Positions 8,986 to 17,748 of a DNA stretch of 49,954 nt are shown in pieces. Within the stretch, counting starts at the first letter, position 1. Every line of letters begins with the position of its first letter. Under the pieces are notes generated by a model that ran no database searches, was not told the origin of the DNA, and saw only the letters and a list, made by a program, of their open reading frames with translations. Made by a program: the position numbers and the translations under genes. This DNA comes from UBA8337 sp965662725. GTDB lineage: Bacteria > Pseudomonadota > Alphaproteobacteria > RS24. The stretch covers positions 1 to 49,954 of the forward strand of contig CBFIIT010000008.1 of the NCBI GenBank assembly GCA_965662725.1. The letters run 5' to 3'.

Positions 8986-9501
8986 TTATTTCAAACTGTC
9001 CAAATAAGCGATGATATTGGCCCGGTCTTTGGCTTTTCTAAGACCGGCAAAAGCCATGCTGGTGCCGGCTGCATATTTTTTCGGATTTTCCAAAAAGCCG
9101 TTCAGCGCTTCATAATCCCAAGCGCCATCCATGCCGGCCAAAGCGCCTGAATAGGTAAAGCCGCTATGTTGGCCAATGGCGCGGTCAACAACGCCATGCA
9201 GCGCCGGGCCGATTTTATTGGCGCCACCGGCGTCAAAATTATGGCAAGAAATGCATTTCTTCGCCACTTTCATGCCTTTATCAATTGAGGCTGTGGTCAG
9301 CAATTCAGCGATCGGCACAACTTCTTCGGCCACGGCAGCCACGGCAATGGCGCCTTCTTCTTCAACCCCCTCAACCACATAGGCTTGCGGATTTGCCGGT
9401 TCGGTGTCGAACATAATGGCGCCCAAATTTTGCACACCCAGATAAACCAAGAGCGTGAAAAACACGGCACCGGCAATTTTATTAAGCTCGAAACTATCCA
9501 T
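8986..9501 (-). CDS. Membrane-anchored class I cytochrome c (CycM/c552-like)
   Basis: A 171-residue protein from ATG 9501, which has GGGG about six bases upstream; a longer frame to 9525 has no such site. An uncleaved N-terminal TM anchor (about residues 10-30) is followed by an acidic, alanine-rich linker (35-70) and one mono-heme domain. The heme site is CISCH (C83, C86, H87) and the sixth ligand is M149 in GTSMAF. This architecture matches alphaproteobacterial CycM/c552, which passes electrons from the bc1 complex to aa3 oxidase in the periplasm. It is a single-gene unit ending in a strong terminator and divergent from kdsB. Confidence 0.92.
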   Translation of the reverse strand: MDSFELNKIAGAVFFTLLVYLGVQNLGAIMFDTEPANPQAYVVEGVEEEGAIAVAAVAEEVVPIAELLTTASIDKGMKVAKKCISCHNFDAGGANKIGPALHGVVDRAIGQHSGFTYSGALAGMDGAWDYEALNGFLENPKKYAAGTSMAFAGLRKAKDRANIIAYLDSLK

Positions 9502-9685
9502 AATATCCCCCAAAAACGGCCACAAAATTCAAATCAAGGACTTAAATAGCGGGCTGATCTCTAGCCTTAATTTCGCGCGCAACATACGCTTTTTCCGTCG
9601 CTAACCCCAAGGTTTCCGCTTGCGGCCTAGCGTCGCACAGATTAGGAAAAGAAGCACTGAGTCGCAATCATGGAGCGTTTAACAT

Positions 9686-10426
9686 ATGTCGGGAAAAAAT
9701 CCCATCATTCTGATACCGGCCCGCATGGCATCGCTGCGCCTGCCGAGTAAGCCATTGGCCGATATTTTGGGCCTGCCGATGATTGTGCAGGTTTTAAAAC
9801 GCGCCCAAGAAGCCGATTGTGGCCGCGTCGTGGTGGCGGCGGCGGAAGCGGAAATTGTAGAGACCATTGAAGCGGCCGGCGGTGAGGCGGTATTGACCGC
9901 TCCTGATTTGCCGTCCGGCTCGGACCGTATTCATGCCGCTTTGCAAAGCGTTGATGGTGATGGGGCGCATGATGTGATTATCAATCTACAAGGCGATTTG
10001 CCGACTTTGGAACCGCATTTGGTGCGCGATTGTCTGGCCGCTTTGGAAGGCCATGATATGTCGACTTTGGTGGCTGAAATTACCACGCAAGAAGAGCGCG
10101 ATAATCCGAATGTGGTGAAAGCCGTGCTCAGCCCGCGCGGTGATAATCTTGGCCGCGCGCTTTACTTTACCCGCGCCACTGCTCCGTCAGGCGAGGGGGC
10201 GCTATATCACCATATCGGTATTTACGGTTATCAGCGTGCCGCTTTGGATAAATTTGTTGCCTTACCGCCATCGCCTTTGGAAAAACGCGAAAGGCTGGAG
10301 CAATTGCGGGCGCTGGAAGCCGGGTTTACTTTGCAGGCGGCGATTGTCGATACAGTGCCGGTTGGCGTTGATACGCCGCAAGACTTGGCGCATGCTGAAG
10401 CGGTATTGAAGCAGCAGCAGGGATAG
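9686..10426 (+). CDS. kdsB: 3-deoxy-manno-octulosonate cytidylyltransferase
   Basis: A 246-residue CMP-KDO synthetase that activates KDO with CTP for lipopolysaccharide inner-core synthesis in the cytosol. The N-terminal nucleotide-binding motif IPARMASLRLPSKPL is followed by the KdsB hallmarks LPSGSDRI, INLQGDLP and YHHIGIYGYQRAALDKF, and by the C-terminal GVDTPQDL. Length is normal. The start is ATG 9686 with a GGAG site about ten bases upstream. The gene is divergent from the cytochrome c gene and is followed 15 bases later by pheA, so the two are likely one operon. It shows that the organism makes KDO-containing LPS. Confidence 0.95.
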   Translation: MSGKNPIILIPARMASLRLPSKPLADILGLPMIVQVLKRAQEADCGRVVVAAAEAEIVETIEAAGGEAVLTAPDLPSGSDRIHAALQSVDGDGAHDVIINLQGDLPTLEPHLVRDCLAALEGHDMSTLVAEITTQEERDNPNVVKAVLSPRGDNLGRALYFTRATAPSGEGALYHHIGIYGYQRAALDKFVALPPSPLEKRERLEQLRALEAGFTLQAAIVDTVPVGVDTPQDLAHAEAVLKQQQG

Positions 10427-10441
10427 AGGCAGACAGAAGAT

Positions 10442-11284
10442 ATGAGTAAGATTGCATTTCAGGGTGAGTTGGGCGCCAATAGCCATATTGCATGCAATGA
10501 TTGCTATCCCGACAAGGATGTATTGCCATGCGCGACTTTTGACGAGGCTTTTGCCGCTTTGCGCAATGGCACGGCTGCGCTGGCAATGATGCCGGTGGAA
10601 AACACTGTGGCCGGACGCGTCGCCGATATTCATCGGCTGCTGCCCGGTTCGAAACTTTATATTATCGGTGAGCATTTCATGCGCGTCAGCCATTGCCTAT
10701 TGGCGTTGCCGGATAGCGATGAGGCGTCTTTAACGCATGTGCATAGTCATGAAATGGCGCTGGGCCAATGCCGCAATCTTATCGGCGAATTGGGGTTAAC
10801 CGCGCAAGTGGCGGCTGATACGGCCGGCAGCGCACGCGATTTGGCAGCGGCGAAAACACCCGGCCATGCAGCGATTGCCAGTAAGCTGGCGGCAGAGATT
10901 TACGGTCTTAAAGTGCTGCGCGAAAATATTGAAGACAGCGCCAGCAATACGACGCGTTTTCTTATCATGTCGGCCGAGCCCGATGATGCCGAGCCCGATG
11001 AAACCAATGTCATTACCAGTTTCATTTTCCGCGTCCGCAATGTGCCGGCCGCGCTTTATAAGGCATTGGGCGGTTTCGCCACCAATAAGGTCAATATGAC
11101 CAAATTGGAGAGTTATCAGCCAAACGGTTTTTTGGCGACGCAATTTTACGCCGATATTGAAGGGCATCCGGAAAGCGAACCGGTGCGCCAAGCCTTGGAA
11201 GAGTTGAGTTTTTACTGCTCGGAAATGGATATTCTAGGGGTCTATAAAGCCGCGCCTGAACGCGCCGCGCTGCAAAAAGACTAG
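10442..11284 (+). CDS. pheA: Prephenate dehydratase
   Basis: A 280-residue monofunctional prephenate dehydratase that converts prephenate to phenylpyruvate for phenylalanine synthesis. The catalytic half begins IAFQGELGANSH and contains PVENTVAG and the conserved threonine in SNTTRFLIM. The C-terminal ACT domain (about 190-275) carries the phenylalanine-binding ESxP-type motif as LESYQPNGFLATQFYADIEG, implying feedback inhibition. There is no chorismate mutase domain, as is usual in alphaproteobacteria. The kdsB-pheA order is common in this class. It converges on nudC, with 11 bases between stop codons and no obvious terminator. Confidence 0.94.
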   Translation: MSKIAFQGELGANSHIACNDCYPDKDVLPCATFDEAFAALRNGTAALAMMPVENTVAGRVADIHRLLPGSKLYIIGEHFMRVSHCLLALPDSDEASLTHVHSHEMALGQCRNLIGELGLTAQVAADTAGSARDLAAAKTPGHAAIASKLAAEIYGLKVLRENIEDSASNTTRFLIMSAEPDDAEPDETNVITSFIFRVRNVPAALYKALGGFATNKVNMTKLESYQPNGFLATQFYADIEGHPESEPVRQALEELSFYCSEMDILGVYKAAPERAALQKD

Positions 11285-11295
11285 ATTTTTCGCGG

Positions 11296-12237
11296 CTATT
11301 TTCCGTCGGCAAAAGCCTGCATAAGCTGGTGCGCGATGGCCATTTTCGGTGGCACGCCCAGCGGGCCACTGCCTTGCATGGATGAAATAATATCGCTGCG
11401 CGCAACCCAGCGCGCTTCTTCCAATTCCACTTCATCGACAGTGACCTCGAGCGAACTGGCTTCGGCCATGCAGCCGATCATTAAAGAGCCGGGAAAAGGC
11501 CAAGGCTGGGTACCGATATAAGAGACGCTATTAATCTCCAAACCGGCCTCTTCCTGCAATTCGCGCGCCACCGCCTCTTCAATGGTCTCGCCCGGCTCCA
11601 TAAATCCGGCCAAGGCGCTGAGCATGCCATCGGGCCAGCCGCGTTGGCGTCCCAACAAGCATTGGTCTTCAAAAGTCGCCAGCATAATCACCACCGGATC
11701 GGTGCGCGGAAAATGTTCACTGCCGCAATTGCCGCAAACGCGTTTATAACCGCCTTCCAGCATTTGTGTCGGGGTGCCGCATTGGCTGCAAAACGGGTGC
11801 CGCAAATTCCAATCCAGCATGCCTTTGGCTTGCGCCAATATCGCCAATTCAGTACGCGGCATATCACCGGCTGATGCCAATGCACGCAAATCTTCAAACT
11901 GTCCCATACCCTTAAACGGGCCAAACTCTTCAGGGCTGCTCATATGGCTGATATCGGCGGCAAATAGCGGCTTGCCGCGGCGATTGAGACCAAGGAAAAG
12001 CAAAACCATATCGTCCTTCCAAGCCTCGCCGAAAGCGGCTTTTGGCAAATAGCCGACATCGCGGCCATCGCCCGGCTGTAATTCCGGCAAGACCAAAGGC
12101 TGTAAATTCCATAGCGGTACAATCAATGCCGTATCGGCGGCCAATTGTGCGGCCAGCCAGTCATTATCGCCGCGTTGATGACCGGCGCGGTCGAGCGGAT
12201 TATTGGCGAACATGATGGGATTTTCGGCCAAGGCCAT
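11296..12237 (-). CDS. nudC: NAD(+)/NADH diphosphatase, Nudix family
   Basis: A 313-residue NudC homologue. It hydrolyses NAD(H) to NMN(H) and AMP, and in other bacteria removes NAD caps from RNA. Visible features are a variable N-terminal domain, a zinc ribbon with two CxxC pairs (FCSQCGTP and VCGNCGSE), the Nudix box GFMEPGETIEEAVARELQEE, and the NudC-specific QPWPFP motif just after it. Length is typical of alphaproteobacterial NudC with the extra N-terminal domain. It is a stand-alone leftward gene between pheA and the SRP RNA gene. Confidence 0.94.
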   Translation of the reverse strand: MALAENPIMFANNPLDRAGHQRGDNDWLAAQLAADTALIVPLWNLQPLVLPELQPGDGRDVGYLPKAAFGEAWKDDMVLLFLGLNRRGKPLFAADISHMSSPEEFGPFKGMGQFEDLRALASAGDMPRTELAILAQAKGMLDWNLRHPFCSQCGTPTQMLEGGYKRVCGNCGSEHFPRTDPVVIMLATFEDQCLLGRQRGWPDGMLSALAGFMEPGETIEEAVARELQEEAGLEINSVSYIGTQPWPFPGSLMIGCMAEASSLEVTVDEVELEEARWVARSDIISSMQGSGPLGVPPKMAIAHQLMQAFADGK

Positions 12238-12340
12238 AGGCGTCTCCTGTTACTTATCGGGCAGAGAGTGCCACTGCAATCTATCCCCGTCAATCAGCAG
12301 CAAAAAGACTGTATCGGTCGGCCGGCTCTGCTATAAAGAA

Positions 12341-12441
12341 GGAGAGAGATTGGCGGCAGACGCATCCCTCGCCAACCGGGTCAGATCCGGAAGGAAGCAG
12401 CCCTAACGAGTTCGGTGCGGGTTGCCTGTCCAGTCTCTCAC
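12341..12441 (+). ncRNA. ffs: Signal recognition particle RNA, small bacterial (4.5S) type
   Basis: The universally conserved SRP RNA tip GGTCAGATCCGGAAGGAAGC lies near 12369-12389, with the matching side CAGCCCTAACGAG after it. The outer ends pair: GAGAGATTGG (12344-12353) against CCAGTCTCTC (12430-12439), allowing one G-U pair. The RNA is therefore about 100 nt and binds Ffh for co-translational targeting. A TATAAA box at 12332-12337 is well placed as its -10 element; I see no good -35. The exact ends are estimates. It lies upstream of dnaX, a common alphaproteobacterial position. Confidence 0.93.
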
Positions 12442-12515
12442 CTCTCATGCCGCGGACCGAACCGTATGGGGTCCCAATGCGGCGATGATGATTGTTACAG
12501 CAGCTTGGGGCAGAA

Positions 12516-14450
12516 ATGACAGACGAAACAGAAGAACAAATTTCTGCCGATGCGCCCGAAACTGCTGACGCAGCTGAGTTTAATGATGATGCACCGGGCT
12601 TTGACATGCTGGCCGATGCTGATGAAGACAACCAGCTGGCGCCCGCCGGTGCCAGCTATCAGGTTTTGGCGCGCAAATACCGGCCACGCAATTTTGATGA
12701 TTTAATCGGCCAAGAGGCGATGGTGCAAACGTTGACCAATGCGTTTGACAGTGGCCGCATTGCGCATGGCTTTATGCTGACCGGTGTGCGCGGGGTCGGT
12801 AAAACCACCACGGCACGCATTTTGGCGCGGGCACTGAATTATCAAACCGAAACGATAAATGCGCCGAGCATGGCGTTGGCCGAAGAGGGCGCGCATTGCG
12901 CGGCGATTATGGATGGCACGCATGTTGATGTGCTTGAAATGGATGCCGCCTCGCGCACCGGCATTGGCGATATTCGCGAGATTATTGATAATGTGCGCTA
13001 CATGCCGAGCGCGGCGCGCTATAAGGTTTATATTATTGACGAGGTGCATATGCTGTCGAAAGCCGCGTTTAACGGCTTGCTTAAGACGCTGGAAGAGCCG
13101 CCCGAACATGTCAAATTCATTTTTGCAACAACAGAAATCCGGCAAGTACCGGTCACGGTTTTATCGCGTTGCCAGCGTTTTGACCTGCGCCGCTTAACCA
13201 CGGATGATACGGAAAAATTATTGGCGCGCACTTGCGCGGCTGAGAATGTCAGCCTGCCGGAAGAGACGTTGAAGCTGATAGCGCGCGCCGCTGACGGCTC
13301 GGCCCGTGATGGTCTGTCTCTTTTGGACCGTGCCTTGGCGCATATTGAGCCGGGCGAAGCCGCTGCTGAAGGGCTGGATGAAAGCACCATGCGCGGGCTT
13401 TTGGGATTGGCTGACCGTGGGCGCGTGTTTGATTTATTTGATCTGCTAATGCGCGGCGCGGTAACCGAAGCTTTGGGTGAGTTTGAAGCGCAATATAATA
13501 TGGGCGCTGACCCGGCTGCTATTTTGTCGGATTTGGCCGAGCTGACACATTGGCTGACACGAATGAAATTCGTACCGGCGGCGCAAGAAGATATCGGCTT
13601 TTCGCAGACCATGCGACAGCGTGGTGCGGCAGCGTCTGAACAATTATCAACGCGCATTTTATCGCGTGTTTGGCAGGTTTTATTGGCCGGTCATGATGAG
13701 GTGGCGCGTGCTGCCAATGCCAAAGCGGCGGCGGATATGGTGCTTATTCGTTTGGCGCATTTATCGGATTTGCCGACACCGGAGGAGCTGGTCAAACAAT
13801 TTGACAGCGCGCCTGCTTCTTCTTCCTCTCCTTCCGCTTCTGGGCAGGCCTCACCACAATCTTCACCACAATCTTCGTCGCAAGCAGCCATGTCAACTGG
13901 CGCGACCATGCCGCAAGCACCTTCCGGTAACGGCCCGACAGGTGCCACAGGTGCCACAGGTTCTGCCGCGCCGGCTCCGATTGCTGCCATCAGCGCACCG
14001 GTTTTGCAAAACTTTCAGGCGATTATTGATCTGGCGGCAGATAAGCGCGATATCGGTTTAAAGCACGCGCTGGAAAATGGTGCGCATTTGGTATCGTTTG
14101 AGGCGGCGGCCGGTGAGCGGGCCGGACGCATTGAGCTTCGCTTGGCCGATGGCCAAGATAATATGGCGCAAGAATTGACCCGCAAATTGCGCGAATGGAC
14201 CGGCCAAAGCTGGGTTGTTTCTTTGTCGCAAGAAAAGGGCGCGCCGACCGTCGGCTCGTTGAAAATGTCAGAAGCGCAAAGGCGCGAAAATCAAGCGCGT
14301 AATGACCCGCATGTGAAAGCCGCCTTGGCCGCTTTTCCGGCGGCTGAAATCGTCTCGATAAGCGAGTTTTCTGCCGATAATCTGGCGGCTGAAGCGGCGG
14401 TGATGGCTGACCCGGATAATGGGTCGCGCGAAGAAGCGGAAGACGAATAA
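12516..14450 (+). CDS. dnaX: DNA polymerase III subunit gamma/tau
   Basis: The clamp-loader ATPase, about 644 residues from ATG 12516 (GGGG six bases upstream; an in-frame TTG at 12492 is less likely). Walker A GVRGVGKT is at residues 90-97, the DEVHML Walker B begins at D175, and the SRC sensor is in LSRCQRFDLRR. The usual four-cysteine zinc site is absent (only one Cys, in GAHCAAIMDG), which I recognise as the alphaproteobacterial form. A low-complexity Ser/Pro/Gln/Gly/Ala/Thr linker spans roughly residues 425-495, and a tau-like domain follows. The linker DNA holds two small tandem repeats. I saw no clear frameshift signal, so only tau may be made. Its stop overlaps the recR start. Confidence 0.95.
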   Translation: MTDETEEQISADAPETADAAEFNDDAPGFDMLADADEDNQLAPAGASYQVLARKYRPRNFDDLIGQEAMVQTLTNAFDSGRIAHGFMLTGVRGVGKTTTARILARALNYQTETINAPSMALAEEGAHCAAIMDGTHVDVLEMDAASRTGIGDIREIIDNVRYMPSAARYKVYIIDEVHMLSKAAFNGLLKTLEEPPEHVKFIFATTEIRQVPVTVLSRCQRFDLRRLTTDDTEKLLARTCAAENVSLPEETLKLIARAADGSARDGLSLLDRALAHIEPGEAAAEGLDESTMRGLLGLADRGRVFDLFDLLMRGAVTEALGEFEAQYNMGADPAAILSDLAELTHWLTRMKFVPAAQEDIGFSQTMRQRGAAASEQLSTRILSRVWQVLLAGHDEVARAANAKAAADMVLIRLAHLSDLPTPEELVKQFDSAPASSSSPSASGQASPQSSPQSSSQAAMSTGATMPQAPSGNGPTGATGATGSAAPAPIAAISAPVLQNFQAIIDLAADKRDIGLKHALENGAHLVSFEAAAGERAGRIELRLADGQDNMAQELTRKLREWTGQSWVVSLSQEKGAPTVGSLKMSEAQRRENQARNDPHVKAALAAFPAAEIVSISEFSADNLAAEAAVMADPDNGSREEAEDE

Positions 14451-15037
14451 TGGCCGGTGCAGAAATTGAGGCGCTGGTCAGTTTGCTGGCGCGCTTACCG
14501 GGGCTTGGCCCGCGTTCAGCGCGGCGCGCCGTTTTGCAAATGATGCGGCGGCGTGAAAGCCTGCTCGACCCCCTGTCTGAAGCGTTGATGACGGCCCGCG
14601 AAAAAATCGTCACCTGCACGCAATGTGGCAATATTGACACGCTGTCACCTTGCACGATTTGCGCCGATACGCGTCGCGACCCGTCGCTTTTATGCGTGGT
14701 TGAAGATGTCGGTGATTTATGGGCTTTGGAGCGCGCCCAAGCGGTGAAAGGCCGCTATCATGTGTTGGGCGGCACGCTATCGGCTTTGGATGGTATCGGG
14801 CCCGAAGACCTTAATCTCGATCGCTTGCGCGCGCGCTGTGAAGGCGACGCGGTGAAAGAAATCATTCTTGCCACCAATGCCACAGTGGAAGGGCAAACCA
14901 CGGCTCATTTCATCACTGATTTGTTGACCGATATGGATGTGAGTGTGACCCGTTTGGCGCATGGTGTGCCGGTTGGCGGCGAGCTTGATTATCTGGATGA
15001 CGGAACACTTTTGGCGGCGATGAAATCACGACGTTAA
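14450..15037 (+). CDS. recR: Recombination mediator protein RecR
   Basis: A 195-residue RecR, which works with RecO/RecF to load RecA on gaps. It has an N-terminal helix-hairpin-helix (LARLPGLGPRSARRAV, about 13-28), a zinc finger with C56, C59, C68 and C71, a Toprim domain starting near LLCVVEDVGDL and including GGTLSALDGIGPEDL, and the C-terminal GVPVGGELDYLDDGTL that RecR ends with. The ATG shares its A with the TAA stop of dnaX (TAATG), so translation is coupled. In many bacteria ybaB/ebfC sits between dnaX and recR; here there is no room for it. Confidence 0.95.
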   Translation: MAGAEIEALVSLLARLPGLGPRSARRAVLQMMRRRESLLDPLSEALMTAREKIVTCTQCGNIDTLSPCTICADTRRDPSLLCVVEDVGDLWALERAQAVKGRYHVLGGTLSALDGIGPEDLNLDRLRARCEGDAVKEIILATNATVEGQTTAHFITDLLTDMDVSVTRLAHGVPVGGELDYLDDGTLLAAMKSRR

Positions 15038-15052
15038 TCGCCTGCTTTCGGC

Positions 15053-16162
15053 TCAACTATCCAATAAGTCCGGCGTTTGTTTCTCGCCATTATCGGCTTC
15101 CACTTCCAGCGAGGTGATTTTTTCACCGCGTGACGAAATTTTGCGGCCGGAAATTTCAATTTGCTCAATATCCTTATCGGCTTGATTGAAATGGTTCCGT
15201 AATTTGTCAATCCGCTCATTCAAACGCATCACATCATCCAGCAAAGTATGAACTTCTTTTTGAATAAGACCGGCTTGCTGGCGCATTTTTACGTCGCGCA
15301 TAATGGCGCGCACCGTGTTCAGCGTCAGCGACATTGTATTGGGCGAAACCGGATAAACACGCAGCGCGCGGCATTTATCCACCACACCAGGCAAGCGTAA
15401 ATGCAATTCCGAAAAAATGCTTTCAGACGGTAAAAACATCAGCGCCGCATCGGCCGTTTCGCCGGGCAAAATATATTTATCGGCAATATCTTGCGCATGT
15501 TTCAGCGTGTCGGTTTTCATTTGCGTCAATGCGGCACGGCTTTGGGCATCATCTTCGGCGGCGCGTAATTTTTGAAACGCCTCGAGTGGAAACTTACTGT
15601 CGACCACCACCGGCCCCGGTGGATTGGGCAGGCGAATAAGGCAGTCAGCGCGTTTGCCATTGGACAATGTGTGCTGAAAATCATAGGCGCTATCCGGCAG
15701 TCCGTCGGCAACAATATCGTTCAATTGCGCTTCGCCAAATGCGCCGCGTGCCTGCTTATTGTCGAGAATATGCTGCAATTCAACCACTTGGCTGGACAGT
15801 GCGGTTATCTCTTGCTGTGCCTTATCGATAAGCGATAACCGCTCACCCAAATCCCCCAATGATTTAGCCGTTTTCTCGCGGCTTTCGGTCAAATTATCAG
15901 CCATGTTTTTACTGACCTGGCCCAATTGCTCAGTCATGGTGCGGGCCAATTCGCCTTGTGTGCGTTGCTGGTTTTCGGCCAAGGCGCCCAGCCGTCCGGT
16001 CAATTGGTTTTGTTCATTGCGCATCGCATCAATCAAAGCCAGCATTTGGCTCTGTTGCGCGGCCGCATCGCCATCATCATTTTGCCGACCGATTAAAAAC
16101 ACCGATAAAGCGGCGCCGATGGCCACGCCCAAAATGAGCATTATTATTATTGTCCAATCCAT
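15053..16162 (-). CDS. rmuC: RmuC-like DNA recombination protein
   Basis: About 369 residues from ATG 16162 (MDWTIIIMLILGVAIG); ATG 16171 is an alternative, and the far longer upstream frame runs into def and is not real. It has an N-terminal membrane anchor, a long coiled coil (about 35-130, rich in Q, E and L), then the RmuC domain: ARGAFGEAQL, VVVDSKFPLEAF, ILPGETADAALMFLPSESIF, VSPNTMSLTLNTVRAIM. The C-terminus is an acidic tail. RmuC proteins limit DNA rearrangements; the mechanism is not settled. It is divergent from def with about 60 bases between starts and convergent with recR. Confidence 0.9.
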   Translation of the reverse strand: MDWTIIIMLILGVAIGAALSVFLIGRQNDDGDAAAQQSQMLALIDAMRNEQNQLTGRLGALAENQQRTQGELARTMTEQLGQVSKNMADNLTESREKTAKSLGDLGERLSLIDKAQQEITALSSQVVELQHILDNKQARGAFGEAQLNDIVADGLPDSAYDFQHTLSNGKRADCLIRLPNPPGPVVVDSKFPLEAFQKLRAAEDDAQSRAALTQMKTDTLKHAQDIADKYILPGETADAALMFLPSESIFSELHLRLPGVVDKCRALRVYPVSPNTMSLTLNTVRAIMRDVKMRQQAGLIQKEVHTLLDDVMRLNERIDKLRNHFNQADKDIEQIEISGRKISSRGEKITSLEVEADNGEKQTPDLLDS

Positions 16163-16226
16163 GCGCGCCATATTGACCCGATTCGGGCCGCTTGACGCCG
16201 CTTCGCGCACAGCGTATCTGAAAAGC

Positions 16227-16823
16227 ATGAGCGTCAGAGAGATTATTGAAGTTCCCGATAAGCGGTTGAAAACCGTATCCGCGCCCCTGTCTGCAGTGAC
16301 AGATGAGACGCGCGCGCTGATGGATGACATGTTGGAAACCATGTATGCCGCCAATGGTATCGGTTTGGCAGCCATTCAAATCGGCGTCGCCAGCCGTGTC
16401 ATTGTGATGGATATTTCCATTCCCGATGATGAAGAAGAAGCAGAGGGCGAGGGAGAGGCTTCAGCTGATGCAGAAGCGGCAGAACAAAAGCGTTTGCGTG
16501 ATTTGCTGAAGCAAGAAAAGCCGCGTTTTTTCGTCAATCCTGAGATTGTGTGGACGTCGGATAAGTTGCGCAATTATCAAGAAGGCTGTCTGTCCGTGCC
16601 GGGGTTTTATGATGATGTTGCGCGCCCGTCTGAATGCCGCGTCAAATTTCTCGATTATGATGGCAAAGAACAAGAGATTGAATGCGAAGGTTTATTGGCA
16701 ACGTGCATCCAGCACGAGATGGATCATTTGAACGGAATTGTGTTTCTTGACCATTTATCGCGCTTGAAGCGACAAATGGCCTTGAAAAAACTGAAAAAAG
16801 CGGCGCAAACCGCGTCTGCTTGA
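16227..16823 (+). CDS. def: Peptide deformylase with an acidic insertion
   Basis: A metal-dependent enzyme that removes the formyl group from nascent proteins. From ATG 16227 it has 198 residues and all three motifs: GIGLAAIQ (44-51), EGCLSVPG (119-126) and HEMDHLNG (163-170), giving metal ligands C121, H163 and H167 and catalytic E164. Between motifs 1 and 2 there is an unusual charged insertion (about residues 67-99) of Asp/Glu/Ala followed by a basic-acidic helix. This makes it roughly 25-30 residues longer than standard Def. The frame stays open upstream to 15759, but that part is antisense to rmuC and not coding. fmt follows after ten bases. Confidence 0.93.
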   Translation: MSVREIIEVPDKRLKTVSAPLSAVTDETRALMDDMLETMYAANGIGLAAIQIGVASRVIVMDISIPDDEEEAEGEGEASADAEAAEQKRLRDLLKQEKPRFFVNPEIVWTSDKLRNYQEGCLSVPGFYDDVARPSECRVKFLDYDGKEQEIECEGLLATCIQHEMDHLNGIVFLDHLSRLKRQMALKKLKKAAQTASA

Positions 16824-16833
16824 GGCCAGTTCC

Positions 16834-17748
16834 ATGCGCCGCCGCATCATCTTTATGGGAACTCCCGATTTCGCCGTTCCGGCATTTGAAGCGGTGCGCG
16901 CCGCGCATGACATCATCGCCGTCTATACCCGCGCGCCGGCCAAACAAGGGCGTGGGCTGCAGCTGACGCCATCGCCGGTTCATCAGGCGGCGGAGGCGGC
17001 CGGTATTGATGTGTTTACCCCTGACAGTTTGAAAAATGCCGATGAATTGGCGCGGTTCACAGCGCTGGCACCTGAGCTGGCCGTGGTCGTCGCCTATGGC
17101 ATGATATTGCCGCAAAGCTGGCTCGATGTGCCGCCGCTTGGCTGTTGGAATATTCATGCCTCGCTTTTGCCGCGTTGGCGCGGCGCGGCACCGATACAAC
17201 GCGCTATTATGGCCGGTGATACAGAAACCGGCATCGCCATTATGCAAATGCAAGCGGGGCTGGATACCGGTCCGATATTGTTGGAAAAGCGTTTGAGCAT
17301 TGCCGATAATGATACGGCGCAAAGCCTGCATGACAGGCTGGCCGAGTTGGGCGGGGAAGCGATTGCCGCGGCTTTGGCCAAGGCCGATACATTGCGCCCG
17401 ACAGAGCAAGCCGAAGACGGGATCACTTATGCGGAAAAAATTGAAAAAGCCGAGGCGCGGCTTGATTTTACCCGACCGGCAGAGCAATTGGCGCGCCATA
17501 TTCGCGGGCTATCGCCCTTCCCCGGCGCTTGGTTTGAGGCCGAGGGCAAGCGGATAAAAGTTTTGGCGGCGCGCGCTTTGCCGGATGAGGGTGAAGCGGG
17601 CTGTGTCGCTAATGAGGGCGCGGTGATTTATTGCGGCGGCGGGGCGCTGCAGTTATTGCGCGTACAAAAAGCCGGTAAACCGGCCATGTCGGCGGAAGAA
17701 TTTATCAATGGGCGCGGCTTGATGGCGGGGCAAAAATTGGACTGCTAA
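16834..17748 (+). CDS. fmt: Methionyl-tRNA formyltransferase
   Basis: A 304-residue enzyme that formylates initiator Met-tRNA using 10-formyl-THF, the partner activity to Def upstream. It begins IIFMGTPDFAVPAFEAV, has the loop PAKQGRGLQLTPSPVH, and the catalytic block WNIHASLLPRWRGAAPIQRA (SLLP motif with Asn and His), then the conserved Asp in GLDTGPIL. The C-terminal domain (about 205-300) is the tRNA-binding OB fold. The order def-fmt-truA is the standard arrangement. Its TAA overlaps the truA ATG by one base. Confidence 0.95.
   Translation: MRRRIIFMGTPDFAVPAFEAVRAAHDIIAVYTRAPAKQGRGLQLTPSPVHQAAEAAGIDVFTPDSLKNADELARFTALAPELAVVVAYGMILPQSWLDVPPLGCWNIHASLLPRWRGAAPIQRAIMAGDTETGIAIMQMQAGLDTGPILLEKRLSIADNDTAQSLHDRLAELGGEAIAAALAKADTLRPTEQAEDGITYAEKIEKAEARLDFTRPAEQLARHIRGLSPFPGAWFEAEGKRIKVLAARALPDEGEAGCVANEGAVIYCGGGALQLLRVQKAGKPAMSAEEFINGRGLMAGQKLDC

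Noticed and set aside
13028..13657. 209-codon minus-strand frame inside dnaX
   Set aside because: Ser/Arg-rich translation with no recognisable domain, fully inside a strongly conserved gene.
15759..16226. N-terminal extension of the peptide deformylase frame
   Set aside because: It is antisense to the conserved RmuC coding region; Def motifs and normal length begin at ATG 16227.
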